Source: a candidate division BRC1 bacterium ADurb.Bin183 (lineage in GTDB: Bacteria; Sumerlaeota; Sumerlaeia; MWCT01). Taken from it: a DNA stretch of 64,000 nt. The stretch is taken from the NCBI GenBank assembly GCA_002070185.1, contig MWCT01000001.1:331110-395109 (forward strand). Reading direction: 5' to 3'. Below, piece after piece: positions 27,586 through 35,396 of this stretch. A program made the translations under genes and the position numbers. The notes beneath the pieces were generated by a model. The model searched no databases. It was not told where the DNA came from and saw only the letters and a list, made by a program, of their open reading frames with translations. Positions within the stretch are counted from its first letter, which is position 1. Every line of letters begins with the position of its first letter.

Positions 27586-27831
27586 ATGTCCGATATCAGA
27601 GAGAGAGTAAAAAAGGTTATTGTGGACCAGCTCAGCGTCAACGCCGAAGAAATCACCGATGATGCGTCCTTTATCGAGGACTTGGGCGCGGATTCTTTGG
27701 ATATCGTAGAACTCGTAATGGAATTTGAGGAGCAGTTCGGGATTGATATCCCCGATGAAGAGGCGGAGAAAATAACCACCGTTGGCGCCGCCATCAAATA
27801 TATTGAGGAAAAATCCGAGTCGAAGGCGTAA
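27586..27831 (+). CDS. acpP: Acyl carrier protein
   Basis: An 81-residue acidic helical protein that carries growing fatty acids on a phosphopantetheine arm. The attachment serine is in [11 protein letters not shown] (about residue 37), and the helix II pattern [20 protein letters not shown] is canonical. I start at ATG 27586, which has AGGAGG nine bases upstream; a longer in-frame reading from 27535 has no site and adds residues foreign to the family. fabF follows after 127 bases, the usual arrangement. Confidence 0.97.
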   Translation: MSDIRERVKKVIVDQLSVNAEEITDDASFIEDLGADSLDIVELVMEFEEQFGIDIPDEEAEKITTVGAAIKYIEEKSESKA

Positions 27832-27890
27832 GGCTAATTTATACCTTCGCCGTTCTCGCGAATGCGCAACTTTGTTTAAAGTTTAAACGG

Positions 27891-27912
27891 ATCGCCCGCT
27901 CTGGCGGGCGAT
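27891..27912 (+). other. Stem-loop between acpP and fabF
   Basis: ATCGCCCGC-TCTG-GCGGGCGAT is a perfect nine-base hairpin with no following T run. acpP is often made in excess over fabF, and such hairpins can stabilise the upstream mRNA or attenuate transcription; which applies is not known. Confidence 0.6.
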
Positions 27913-27958
27913 TTCCATAAAAAAAACAATTCCAATCCCTTGTTGAGAGTCATAAGTT

Positions 27959-29200
27959 ATGGAAAAAAAACGCGTCGTAATTACAGGTTTGGGCGCTATC
28001 ACGCCCATCGGAAACAACGTCAAAGCTTATTGGGATGGGCTTTTAGCCGGCAAAAGCGGCGGCGGTCTCATAACATTTTTTGACACATCCGCTTATAGCA
28101 GCCGCATCGCCGCGGAGGTCAAAAATTATAATCCCGAAGACTACTTTGATAAAAAAGAGGTTAAACGGATTGAGCGTTTCTGCCAGTTCGCCCTCATTGC
28201 AGCCCGGGAAGCCATCGCCGATTCAGGAATCAACCTCGAGCAGGAAGACCTTAATAATATCGGCGTTCAAATTGGCGTGGGCATCGGCTCTATAGGTCTC
28301 ACGGAAGAGCAGAATCAGGTTTTAGTCACCAAAGGTCCCAGCCGCGTTTCGCCCCTGCTTATCCCCAAGATGATCCCCAACATGGCTTCCGGAATGGTTG
28401 CAATTGACAAAGGACTCAAAGGTCCCAATTCCTGTACCGTCACCGCCTGCGCCTCAGGCACGAACGCCATCGGCGATGCCTTCAAAATTATCCAACGCGG
28501 CGATGCCCTTTGCATGGTGACCGGCGGCGCCGAAGCCACCATCACCCCGCTTTCTCTTGCAGGTTTTGACAACATGCGCGCCATCACCCGGCGCAACGAC
28601 GCCCCCGATAAAGCCAGCCGCCCATTCGATAAAGACCGCGATGGCTTTCTTATGGGCGAAGGCTCAGGCATGTTGTTCCTTGAGGAACTGGAGCATGCCA
28701 AAGCAAGAGGGGCGCGCATCTATTGCGAAATCATCGGCTATGGCATGAGCTGCGACGCTTATCACATCACCGCCCCCGACCCTGACGGCTCCGGCGGCGC
28801 GCGCTCCATGCAAAACGCCATCAAGGACTCCGGTCTTCCCCCGACCGCCTTTGACTATGTCAACGCGCATGGGACGTCCACGCCTCTCAATGATAAAACG
28901 GAGACGGACGCCATTAAAAAGGTATTCGGCGAACATGCCCGCAAACTTGCCATCAGCTCTAATAAATCTATGATAGGACATCTTCTGGGCGGCGCAGGCG
29001 GCGCGGAAGCGGTTGCTACGGCTTTGACAATTATGAACGACATCATCCCGCCGACCATCAATCACGAAAACCCCGACCCAGAGTGCGACCTTGATTATGT
29101 GCCCAACGCGGCGCGACGCGCTGTTGTCAACGCCGCCATTTCCAACTCGCTGGGTTTTGGCGGACATAACGCTGTGATAGCCCTGAAAAAATATGCATAG
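27959..29200 (+). CDS. fabF: 3-oxoacyl-ACP synthase II
   Basis: A 413-residue condensing enzyme of fatty acid elongation. The catalytic triad is intact: Cys164 in [14 protein letters not shown], His304 in [14 protein letters not shown] and His341 in [18 protein letters not shown], with Lys336 alongside. The C-terminal [11 protein letters not shown] loop is also canonical. Length is normal. It is co-directional with acpP and rnc, the common acpP-fabF-rnc order. Confidence 0.97.
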   Translation: MEKKRVVITGLGAITPIGNNVKAYWDGLLAGKSGGGLITFFDTSAYSSRIAAEVKNYNPEDYFDKKEVKRIERFCQFALIAAREAIADSGINLEQEDLNNIGVQIGVGIGSIGLTEEQNQVLVTKGPSRVSPLLIPKMIPNMASGMVAIDKGLKGPNSCTVTACASGTNAIGDAFKIIQRGDALCMVTGGAEATITPLSLAGFDNMRAITRRNDAPDKASRPFDKDRDGFLMGEGSGMLFLEELEHAKARGARIYCEIIGYGMSCDAYHITAPDPDGSGGARSMQNAIKDSGLPPTAFDYVNAHGTSTPLNDKTETDAIKKVFGEHARKLAISSNKSMIGHLLGGAGGAEAVATALTIMNDIIPPTINHENPDPECDLDYVPNAARRAVVNAAISNSLGFGGHNAVIALKKYA

Positions 29201-29219
29201 CATTTGATATAATTCCCAT

Positions 29220-29253
29220 GCCCCCTTCAAAAGAAAATTCTTGCAAAGGGGGC
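29220..29253 (+). terminator. Stem-loop after fabF
   Basis: GCCCCCTT pairs with AAGGGGGC across an 18-base loop that can fold further (AGAA with TTCT). The tail is only weakly T-rich (GGCTTGTTT), so termination may be partial. Confidence 0.5.
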
Positions 29254-29310
29254 GGCTTGTTTAATATTGTCTCATCAATAGATTCGGTCTATGGATGGAT
29301 GTTTTATATT

Positions 29311-29397
29311 ATGAAAAGAATCGAGGCAGTTGAAGAATACACCAAGCGTCTGCCCAGTATTAAAAATGACCTTGTTGTTCGCCGAACTTTGAGATAA
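29311..29397 (+). CDS. Possible 28-residue ORF between fabF and rnc
   Basis: ATG to TAA encoding a basic peptide (MKRIEAVEEYTKRLPSIKND onward). It has no clear ribosome-binding site and no recognisable family. Listed because it is one of the few open stretches in this spacer; it may be chance. Confidence 0.15.
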   Translation: MKRIEAVEEYTKRLPSIKNDLVVRRTLR

Positions 29398-29472
29398 AGC
29401 AACCGGTTTTACAAAAAAGAATAGATTGCCATAAAGATATTTTTAAAGGCATTGCTAATAGCGGTAAATTTT

Positions 29473-30207
29473 ATGCCTGTTAACGAGCAAACAAAAAGAC
29501 GCTCCATTCTTAAAACATTCCTCAAGCATCTCGGAATGCAAGGCGCCGATTTAACCCTTGTGAACACCTCCCTTACCCATAGCTCCTATTCCTTTGAAAA
29601 TGGCGAGGTGGAGGATAACGAGCGGCTGGAATTTCTCGGCGATGCTGTGCTGGGCTTTCAGGTTTCCCATTATTATTATGAAAAATACCCCAAAGAAAAC
29701 GAGGGGGCGCTCTCCAAACGCAAGGCACAGGTGGTCAGCCGCTCGGTGCTGGGTTTGCGCGCAGAAGCCCTCGGCATTGCCCCGCTGCTCCTTTTGGGAA
29801 AGGGGGAGGAACAAAGCGGCAATCGGTATAGTTCCCGTCTATTGGGCAGCGCTCTTGAAGCGTTGATTGGCGCGTTTTATCTTTCCCTTCCATTTGACAA
29901 GGTCTCGGAATTTATCATGAAGCGAGTTATCATTCCCGCTCAGGCTCTGCTTCAAGAGGAAGAGTTTGCGGATTTCAAATCCTGCCTTCAGGAATACGCC
30001 CAAAAAAAATTTCAATGCGTCCCTGAATACCGTCTGATGAAAGAGCATGGACCCGACCACAACAAAAGTTTCACTGTGGAGGTGTTCATTCAGGGGAAAT
30101 CATTTGGCGTCGGAGCCGGTTCGCGAAAAAAAGTTGCCGAAAACGAAGCCGCCCGAAAAGCCATTGAAAGGCTCAATAAACAGGGCGCCTTACCCATTAA
30201 AAAATAA
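29473..30207 (+). CDS. rnc: Ribonuclease III
   Basis: A 244-residue double-stranded-RNA endonuclease that processes rRNA precursors and structured mRNAs. The catalytic domain (about 10-150) has the signature NERLEFLGDAVL with its metal-binding Glu and Asp, and SALEALIGAFYLS with the second acidic pair. The double-stranded RNA-binding domain is at about 160-235 (DFKSCLQEYAQKKF, KSFTVEVFIQGKSFGVGAGSRKKVAENEAARKAI). I chose ATG 29473; a TTG seven codons upstream is possible, and neither has a strong site. Confidence 0.95.
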   Translation: MPVNEQTKRRSILKTFLKHLGMQGADLTLVNTSLTHSSYSFENGEVEDNERLEFLGDAVLGFQVSHYYYEKYPKENEGALSKRKAQVVSRSVLGLRAEALGIAPLLLLGKGEEQSGNRYSSRLLGSALEALIGAFYLSLPFDKVSEFIMKRVIIPAQALLQEEEFADFKSCLQEYAQKKFQCVPEYRLMKEHGPDHNKSFTVEVFIQGKSFGVGAGSRKKVAENEAARKAIERLNKQGALPIKK

Positions 30208-30312
30208 TAACGTAAAACGTTTTTACAAATATGCAATTTTTAATTTGGGGTTACGTTGCGTAAAGTGCTGATATTGGTAGGGTTGCGGCAAGATAATTGA
30301 TTGTATCAATAT

Positions 30313-30327
30313 TGGCATTAAATTTGC
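30313..30327 (+). promoter_or_regulatory. Sigma-54-like (-24/-12) promoter
   Basis: TGGCATTAAATTTGC: the -24 GG and the -12 GC are exactly ten bases apart, and the flanking bases match the TGGCAC-N5-TTGC consensus except for the C and G after TGGCA. Transcription would begin near 30339. The palindromes upstream are where an enhancer-binding protein could bind. No rpoN is in the window. Confidence 0.5.
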
Positions 30328-30365
30328 GTATACTAATTGTAACCCTGTGCAAACATTTTCCCCAG

Positions 30366-30409
30366 AAAGTCCCCCCAATCCCGGAACGCTCAGTTCCTTG
30401 GGGGGCTTT
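30366..30409 (+). other. Large leader hairpin, possible terminator or small RNA end
   Basis: Nested stem: AAAG/CTTT, CCCCCCAA (30371-30378) with TTGGGGGG (30398-30405), and an inner GGAAC-GCTCA-GTTCC. CTTTCCATTTT follows. Placed 27 bases after the predicted start, it could end a short RNA of about 75 bases or attenuate the amidase mRNA. Confidence 0.5.
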
Positions 30410-30569
30410 CCATTTTAAGAGGGCAAACTGATTTGTCCGTTAACCAGCCATGCATGCCTGCGCTCATTTTCGCATTTGTGCTCGCAATCAATTATTGTTT
30501 CAAAATTTCTTGCATTCCTCCCATGTTTGTTGTCCGTTAAACTATTAATTGTTATTTGGAGGAAACATC

Positions 30570-33500
30570 ATGAAAAAAACATGTCTTGCAGCTATTCTTT
30601 TATGTGTTTTGAGCCTTGTATCTTTTGCGTCAACAATTACCCCCGATAACATTCAGGCAGACTTGAATGCCTTTATCAAGAAGAACACTAAAACAAGCTT
30701 CGAGGAGCTCTTTCCGCCCAGAACCTCCATTCAACAAGTTGAAATACTTCCCGACGGGGTAAAATTATTTTTCAATAAGGAGATTACTTTTTACCCTTTC
30801 CGCGCCGAAACGCCCCAGACGATTATTGAAATGCTCAAACCTGAGGTTCATAAATTTATCCCGAATGCAAATATTGAACTCTATTATGGACAGCATGCCT
30901 TATCCGATTACGTCCCGCCAATATTTCGCGGAGCCAAACAACTGGAATCAAAAGCCCCAGCGCCGGCAGTTCCCCCATGGGTGCGCCGCATTTCCCGCTC
31001 TTATCCAGAGCCGCAAGCGGGGTTGTATGGACGCCACATCTGCCTTTGGGGAAGCCATGGCTGGTATTATGACGCGCAGGACGACCTGCGATGGGAGTGG
31101 CAGCGTCCGCGTATGTTCACCAATGTGGAAGACCTCCTGCCCACCGCTTTTATGCTGCCGTTCATTCTGCCAATGCTGGAAAATGCCGGCGCGGTCACTT
31201 GCTACTTGCGCGAACGGGATACCCAGACGGAAGAAATCCTCCTTGATGATGGCGACGCCCTATCTTCCGAAAAAGGGAGGGTTGAACTGTCTCCCGCCGC
31301 TTTGTGGAACGAAGATGAAGGCAATGGTTTTAAAAACGGTCTTGCGCCATATCCCGATGACTTGAATCCCCACAAGGCGGGGCATCATCATATCGCGCGG
31401 GCAGAAAAGAATGCGACCGCAAAAATTCGTTGGACGCCCCGCATCCCCAAAGCGGGCAGATACGCCGTTTATGTCTCATACAACATGTCGGATAATCGCG
31501 CCCCAGATGCCCGTTACACTGTGTACCATCTCGGAGGCAAATCCGATTTCCTTGTCAATCAACGCATGGGCGGAAACACGTGGCTCTTCCTTGATTATTT
31601 CCAGTTTGATGAAGGCATGAACCCAGAAAAAGGATGCGTGGAGCTCGTCAATCAATCGGAGGTTGAAGGGGCGACTGTATCCGCTGATTGCGTCAAATTC
31701 GGCGGCGGCATGGGGGATATTGTCCGCGGCGGAAGCGTCAGCGGTTACCCTCGCTATTGCGAAGCCTCCCGTTATTGGCTGCAATACGCCGGCGTGGAGC
31801 AGACGCTTGTTTATAAAATGGGCTTTAAAGGCGAAGGCGAAGGTCCTGATTATACAGAGGACTATGTTTCCCGAGCTGAATTTGCCAATTATCTAAAAGG
31901 CGCGCCCTACGGTCCTACGCCTAATAACAACCACCCCGGTTTGCGCGTCCCGATAGATCTTGCCTTTGCATTCCATACAGATGCCGGTATCAAGGACGGC
32001 ATTGTGGGAACGCTTTCCATATATAAAGAGCTGGATAAAAGAGAACAAATCGTCTTTCCCGACGGCGAATCGCGTCTTGATAATAACCGCATGCTTGCCG
32101 ATTTAATTCAGACGCAAATTGTTGATGATGTCCGAGCCAAATATTGCAGCACATGGACGCGCCGTGCGCTCAACGATCAGGATTACAGCGAAACGCGCCG
32201 CGGCAATATGCCATCGGCGCTCCTTGAATTTCTTTCCCATCAAAATTTTCAAGACATGAAATACGGCATTGACCCGCGCTTCCGTTTTGATGTTTCCCGC
32301 GCCATTTACAAAGCCATGCTGCGTTTTATCGCCTTTAAAAATGGATATGAGCCGGTGGTGCAGCCCCTTCCGCCCACACATCTGGTTGTGCAGGCGCAAT
32401 CGCAATACTCCGCCCTTATTTCATGGAAGCCCCAGCCGGACCCGCTCGAGCCGACCGCCTTGCCGGAAGGTTATATTGTCTTTATGAGGGAGGGCGCGGA
32501 TGAACACAAAAGCGGATTTGATAACGGGACGCGCGTCAAGGACGCTCAATTCGTTGCCCGAAATCTTGATCCGGATAAAATCTATTCGTTCCGTGTGACC
32601 GCCTTCAATGCCGGCGGAGAAAGCTTCCCCTCCGAAACCCTTTGCGTGCGGACAGGCGGCGATAAAAGCGGACGCGTGCTCATCGTTAACGCCTTTGACC
32701 GCATTGCCCCTCCTTCCACCATCATCAAAGAAAACTGGACAGGTTTTGACCGCGTGGATAAAGGCGTGGGGTATATGGCAAATTACGGACTCGCCGGCGA
32801 CCAGTGGGATTTTGACCCAAAGTCAGAATTCCGAACAAACGACGCCCCCGGACACGGCGCTTCGGACGGCAATCTTGAAGCCCTGCTTGAACTCGGCAAC
32901 ACTTTTGATTTTGCCATTCGCCACGGCGCCGCCATCGCCGCCTGCGGCAAGGGGTTTGATTCCATCAGCGAGGAAGCGTTGCGTGAAGGTTCTCTCAACC
33001 TCGGCGCTTATCCGCTTGTGGATTGGGTTCTTGGCGAGGAGCGGACAACCCTGCCTCCCGCTGGTCAGGCGCAGTCGGGCAATCCCGATAAAATGACTTC
33101 GGAGTTTAAAACGCTCACAGCAAAAGATCAGGAAATGATCACCCGCTATCTTGATTCCGGCGGCGCACTTTTTATCACGGGCGCGTATCTGGCAACCGAT
33201 TTGGCGGAAGGACCTGAATCCACCGAACAGGATAAAAAATTTCTGACCGAAACGCTCAAGGTTTATTGGACAACCAATCACGGCAGCCGAACAAATGATG
33301 TCTTTGCCGCGCACGACGCCTTCAAGAGTCTCCTCAATTTTCACATCAGTTCCGGCGTCGGCGAGGACGGCATCTATGGCGTGGAGCTGCCGGATGCCAT
33401 CAAACCCGCTATCAAACCTAAAGGCGCAAAGGATTTTCAAACGTCTGAAACAATTTTCCGATACAAAGATAACGGCTGGAGCGCCGCTGTGGCGATGCAA

Positions 33501-33605
33501 AAACCCCGCCGCATTGCGGTGTTTGGCTTCCCCTTTGAATGCATCTGCGGGGCGGAGAATCGTCAGGCGGTTATGAAATCCGTTCTAACGTATCTTCTTC
33601 CATAA
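30570..33605 (+). CDS. Exported N-acetylmuramoyl-L-alanine amidase with inserted golvesin-like module and FnIII
   Basis: A 1011-residue secreted protein. ATG 30570 (GGAGGAAA upstream) starts a signal peptide (KKTCLAAILLCVLSLVSFAS). An Amidase_3-type zinc amidase begins near residue 150: GRHICLWGSHGWYYD (His163) and NVEDLL (Glu187). A golvesin/Xly-like beta-sandwich (about 215-385; KAGRYAVYVSYNMSDNRAPD, FLVNQRMGGNTWLFL) is inserted, and the amidase resumes with AFAFHTDAG (His469) and ALLEFLSHQN (Glu553). All four zinc/catalytic residues are thus kept around a ~280-residue interruption. A fibronectin type III domain (about 638-728) and a ~280-residue C-terminal domain beginning RVLIVNAFDRI follow. 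Homologues of this layout in Bacteroidota are often labelled xanthan lyase. Peptidoglycan or another amide-linked glycan is the likely substrate. Confidence 0.82.
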   Translation: MKKTCLAAILLCVLSLVSFASTITPDNIQADLNAFIKKNTKTSFEELFPPRTSIQQVEILPDGVKLFFNKEITFYPFRAETPQTIIEMLKPEVHKFIPNANIELYYGQHALSDYVPPIFRGAKQLESKAPAPAVPPWVRRISRSYPEPQAGLYGRHICLWGSHGWYYDAQDDLRWEWQRPRMFTNVEDLLPTAFMLPFILPMLENAGAVTCYLRERDTQTEEILLDDGDALSSEKGRVELSPAALWNEDEGNGFKNGLAPYPDDLNPHKAGHHHIARAEKNATAKIRWTPRIPKAGRYAVYVSYNMSDNRAPDARYTVYHLGGKSDFLVNQRMGGNTWLFLDYFQFDEGMNPEKGCVELVNQSEVEGATVSADCVKFGGGMGDIVRGGSVSGYPRYCEASRYWLQYAGVEQTLVYKMGFKGEGEGPDYTEDYVSRAEFANYLKGAPYGPTPNNNHPGLRVPIDLAFAFHTDAGIKDGIVGTLSIYKELDKREQIVFPDGESRLDNNRMLADLIQTQIVDDVRAKYCSTWTRRALNDQDYSETRRGNMPSALLEFLSHQNFQDMKYGIDPRFRFDVSRAIYKAMLRFIAFKNGYEPVVQPLPPTHLVVQAQSQYSALISWKPQPDPLEPTALPEGYIVFMREGADEHKSGFDNGTRVKDAQFVARNLDPDKIYSFRVTAFNAGGESFPSETLCVRTGGDKSGRVLIVNAFDRIAPPSTIIKENWTGFDRVDKGVGYMANYGLAGDQWDFDPKSEFRTNDAPGHGASDGNLEALLELGNTFDFAIRHGAAIAACGKGFDSISEEALREGSLNLGAYPLVDWVLGEERTTLPPAGQAQSGNPDKMTSEFKTLTAKDQEMITRYLDSGGALFITGAYLATDLAEGPESTEQDKKFLTETLKVYWTTNHGSRTNDVFAAHDAFKSLLNFHISSGVGEDGIYGVELPDAIKPAIKPKGAKDFQTSETIFRYKDNGWSAAVAMQKPRRIAVFGFPFECICGAENRQAVMKSVLTYLLP

Positions 33606-33611
33606 AAAGTA

Positions 33612-33647
33612 AACCGCCGGCGAATCTGCGCGAGAATGCCGGCGGTT
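33612..33647 (-). terminator. Terminator between convergent amidase and lipoprotein genes
   Basis: AACCGCCGGC and GCCGGCGGTT form a perfect ten-base stem. On the minus strand TTTACTTTTTATG follows, so it best serves the minus-strand operon; it may also stop the amidase transcript. Confidence 0.7.
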
Positions 33648-33668
33648 CATCATTTGTTAAATTTTGAA

Positions 33669-35387
33669 CTATTTAATCCCCAGACCCTTGAGGGATTCTT
33701 GCATTTTTAAAATGGTGTCTAATGAAATTTTGATTTTGCCGGAGGCTTTGCCATCAGCAATCATTGCAGTGAAAGTGACCGGCGGGGCAATCACTTTATC
33801 CAACGCGGTAAGAGGATTTTGCTCAGGGCTCATAAGCGCGCTCATTGCGGCGAACATTGGAGTCATCAGAGTCTTGACCGTTTTGGCAACATCCAAATCG
33901 CCGTAAACCTGCGCGCCGGCGGGGAAATCTTTGAACGCCGCAATCTGATTTGATCCCCCATCCTCCTTGACGGTTTTGATAAAGGGGTCAATCGTTGTTC
34001 CGATGCTGTAAATCATAACATCCTTCACAATTGCCATTTCCATGTTCAGTTTGCCGCCGGGTATGAACATCGCCATTTGCTGCGTTGCCATCGGATTGGT
34101 CGAAGAAATGGAGATGTCCATAGTGTGGACGTCCACGCCTTCTGCTTGGCGCGCCTTTTCCGCATAATCAACGGTCGTGGTCACATCAGCGGACGCATTG
34201 CGCAACATCAATTGCTCCTTTGCCATGCGGATCAATTCGAGCGCTTTGGCGGCGTCCTTGACCTTGTAAAATATCGCGCCGTTCAAGCCGCCTTGTCCGC
34301 TGGGGATAAAGAGGCAGATAGCAGCTTCGCCGGCAATGGCTTCTTTTTTCAGCGCGGTGATTTTTTTCATTGTTTCAATCTGCTGTTTGTCCATGGCGCC
34401 GCTTTTGCTCATCAGGCGCTCGCCAATCTGGTTCCCAATCTCGCTGAGGGAATCGTAATCGCCGCATACGGAGATCTTGATTCCGCCATCGGGCAGGAAT
34501 TTGACCATGCTTTGAGGAGGAACGTTGGTCACTTGCATCAGGCGCTCCAAGTCTGTTCCTTTTTTCGCTTCGCACATTGCGGAGATTTCAAGGGAATCCG
34601 ATTTGGCGTCCGCCTTGAAGGCAATGGTTTTGATTTCCTCCACAAATTTAATAGCTTCGTCAATCTGAGCCTCCACCATCTTCATCTGTTCGGCGCTTTG
34701 TTCCTGCATTTGCATGACGTTCATCTGTGTTTTGAGGTCTTTGATTTTCTGCTTCATGTCATCGCCAAAAATCTTCATCAAATTTTCGACATCCAACGAA
34801 ACAACTATATCGGCGTCCGGCGTTTTAGACATGAGAGGCTGGACTTTGGGCAGGAGTGCCACGCCTTTCATGATGGTTTCATTTTCATCAGCCACAACAA
34901 GGATGTTGTCCCTGAGCACCGTGAGTCCGCCGCGTTGCTCAATGCCATCCTTCATCTTTGAGGCATCGGTGACGGGAACGTATAAAACGGCGACGGTTGA
35001 ATATTTTTTAGGATTGAGAAAGAGTATCGCCATCTGGCGCGACGAATCCAGCCCCGCCATTGTCGGGTCTCCAAAATACTGCCCCGCGCTCATTTTTGCC
35101 GTTCCGGCGGGCATCTCCGGGTTCACTTTTGCAGTCCAAGAATCCACCGTATCGAGCAAGCCGGAAAGATTTTTCGCGCAGGCGTAACCGAAAACATCCT
35201 CATCCGAAAAAGTTTCAGGAACAGCAATGGACAATCCGGACAGTTTAGGGCGCGCTGCCTCTTGCTTTTGGGCGGCTCCGGATTTGGCGGCGGATGCCGC
35301 CGTTTTAGATTCATCTTTTTTGGAGCAGGCAAAAAGCAGCAGCCCCAAGATGCAAAGCACAATCGCAACACTTTTTTTCTTCATCAT
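33669..35387 (-). CDS. Lipoprotein of unknown function
   Basis: A 572-residue protein with a lipoprotein signal: basic start, hydrophobic core and LLLFAC lipobox (Cys21), then a Lys/Ser/Ala-rich linker to about residue 45. The mature part starts with LSGLSIAVPETFSDED and YACAKNLSGLLDTVDSW and contains a helical stretch near 215-245 rich in Met and Gln. I do not recognise a family. It begins nine bases after the stop of the double glycosyltransferase gene, with AAGGAG upstream, so it is the last gene of the polysaccharide operon and is followed by a terminator. Outer or inner membrane anchoring cannot be told from residue +2 (Ser) with certainty; Ser usually favours the outer membrane. Confidence 0.65.
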   Translation of the reverse strand: MMKKKSVAIVLCILGLLLFACSKKDESKTAASAAKSGAAQKQEAARPKLSGLSIAVPETFSDEDVFGYACAKNLSGLLDTVDSWTAKVNPEMPAGTAKMSAGQYFGDPTMAGLDSSRQMAILFLNPKKYSTVAVLYVPVTDASKMKDGIEQRGGLTVLRDNILVVADENETIMKGVALLPKVQPLMSKTPDADIVVSLDVENLMKIFGDDMKQKIKDLKTQMNVMQMQEQSAEQMKMVEAQIDEAIKFVEEIKTIAFKADAKSDSLEISAMCEAKKGTDLERLMQVTNVPPQSMVKFLPDGGIKISVCGDYDSLSEIGNQIGERLMSKSGAMDKQQIETMKKITALKKEAIAGEAAICLFIPSGQGGLNGAIFYKVKDAAKALELIRMAKEQLMLRNASADVTTTVDYAEKARQAEGVDVHTMDISISSTNPMATQQMAMFIPGGKLNMEMAIVKDVMIYSIGTTIDPFIKTVKEDGGSNQIAAFKDFPAGAQVYGDLDVAKTVKTLMTPMFAAMSALMSPEQNPLTALDKVIAPPVTFTAMIADGKASGKIKISLDTILKMQESLKGLGIK

Positions 35388-35396
35388 CGTTTCTCC

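Larger units (their letters stand above)
30208..30569. other. Regulatory spacer and leader before the amidase gene
   Basis: About 362 bases without a gene, dense in dyads: GTAAAACGTTTTTAC (30212-30226, core AAAACGTTTT), TTACG-TTG-CGTAA (30251-30263), ATTGAT-TGT-ATCAAT (30297-30310), a sigma-54-like promoter and a large hairpin. No open reading frame of note. Confidence 0.6.
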
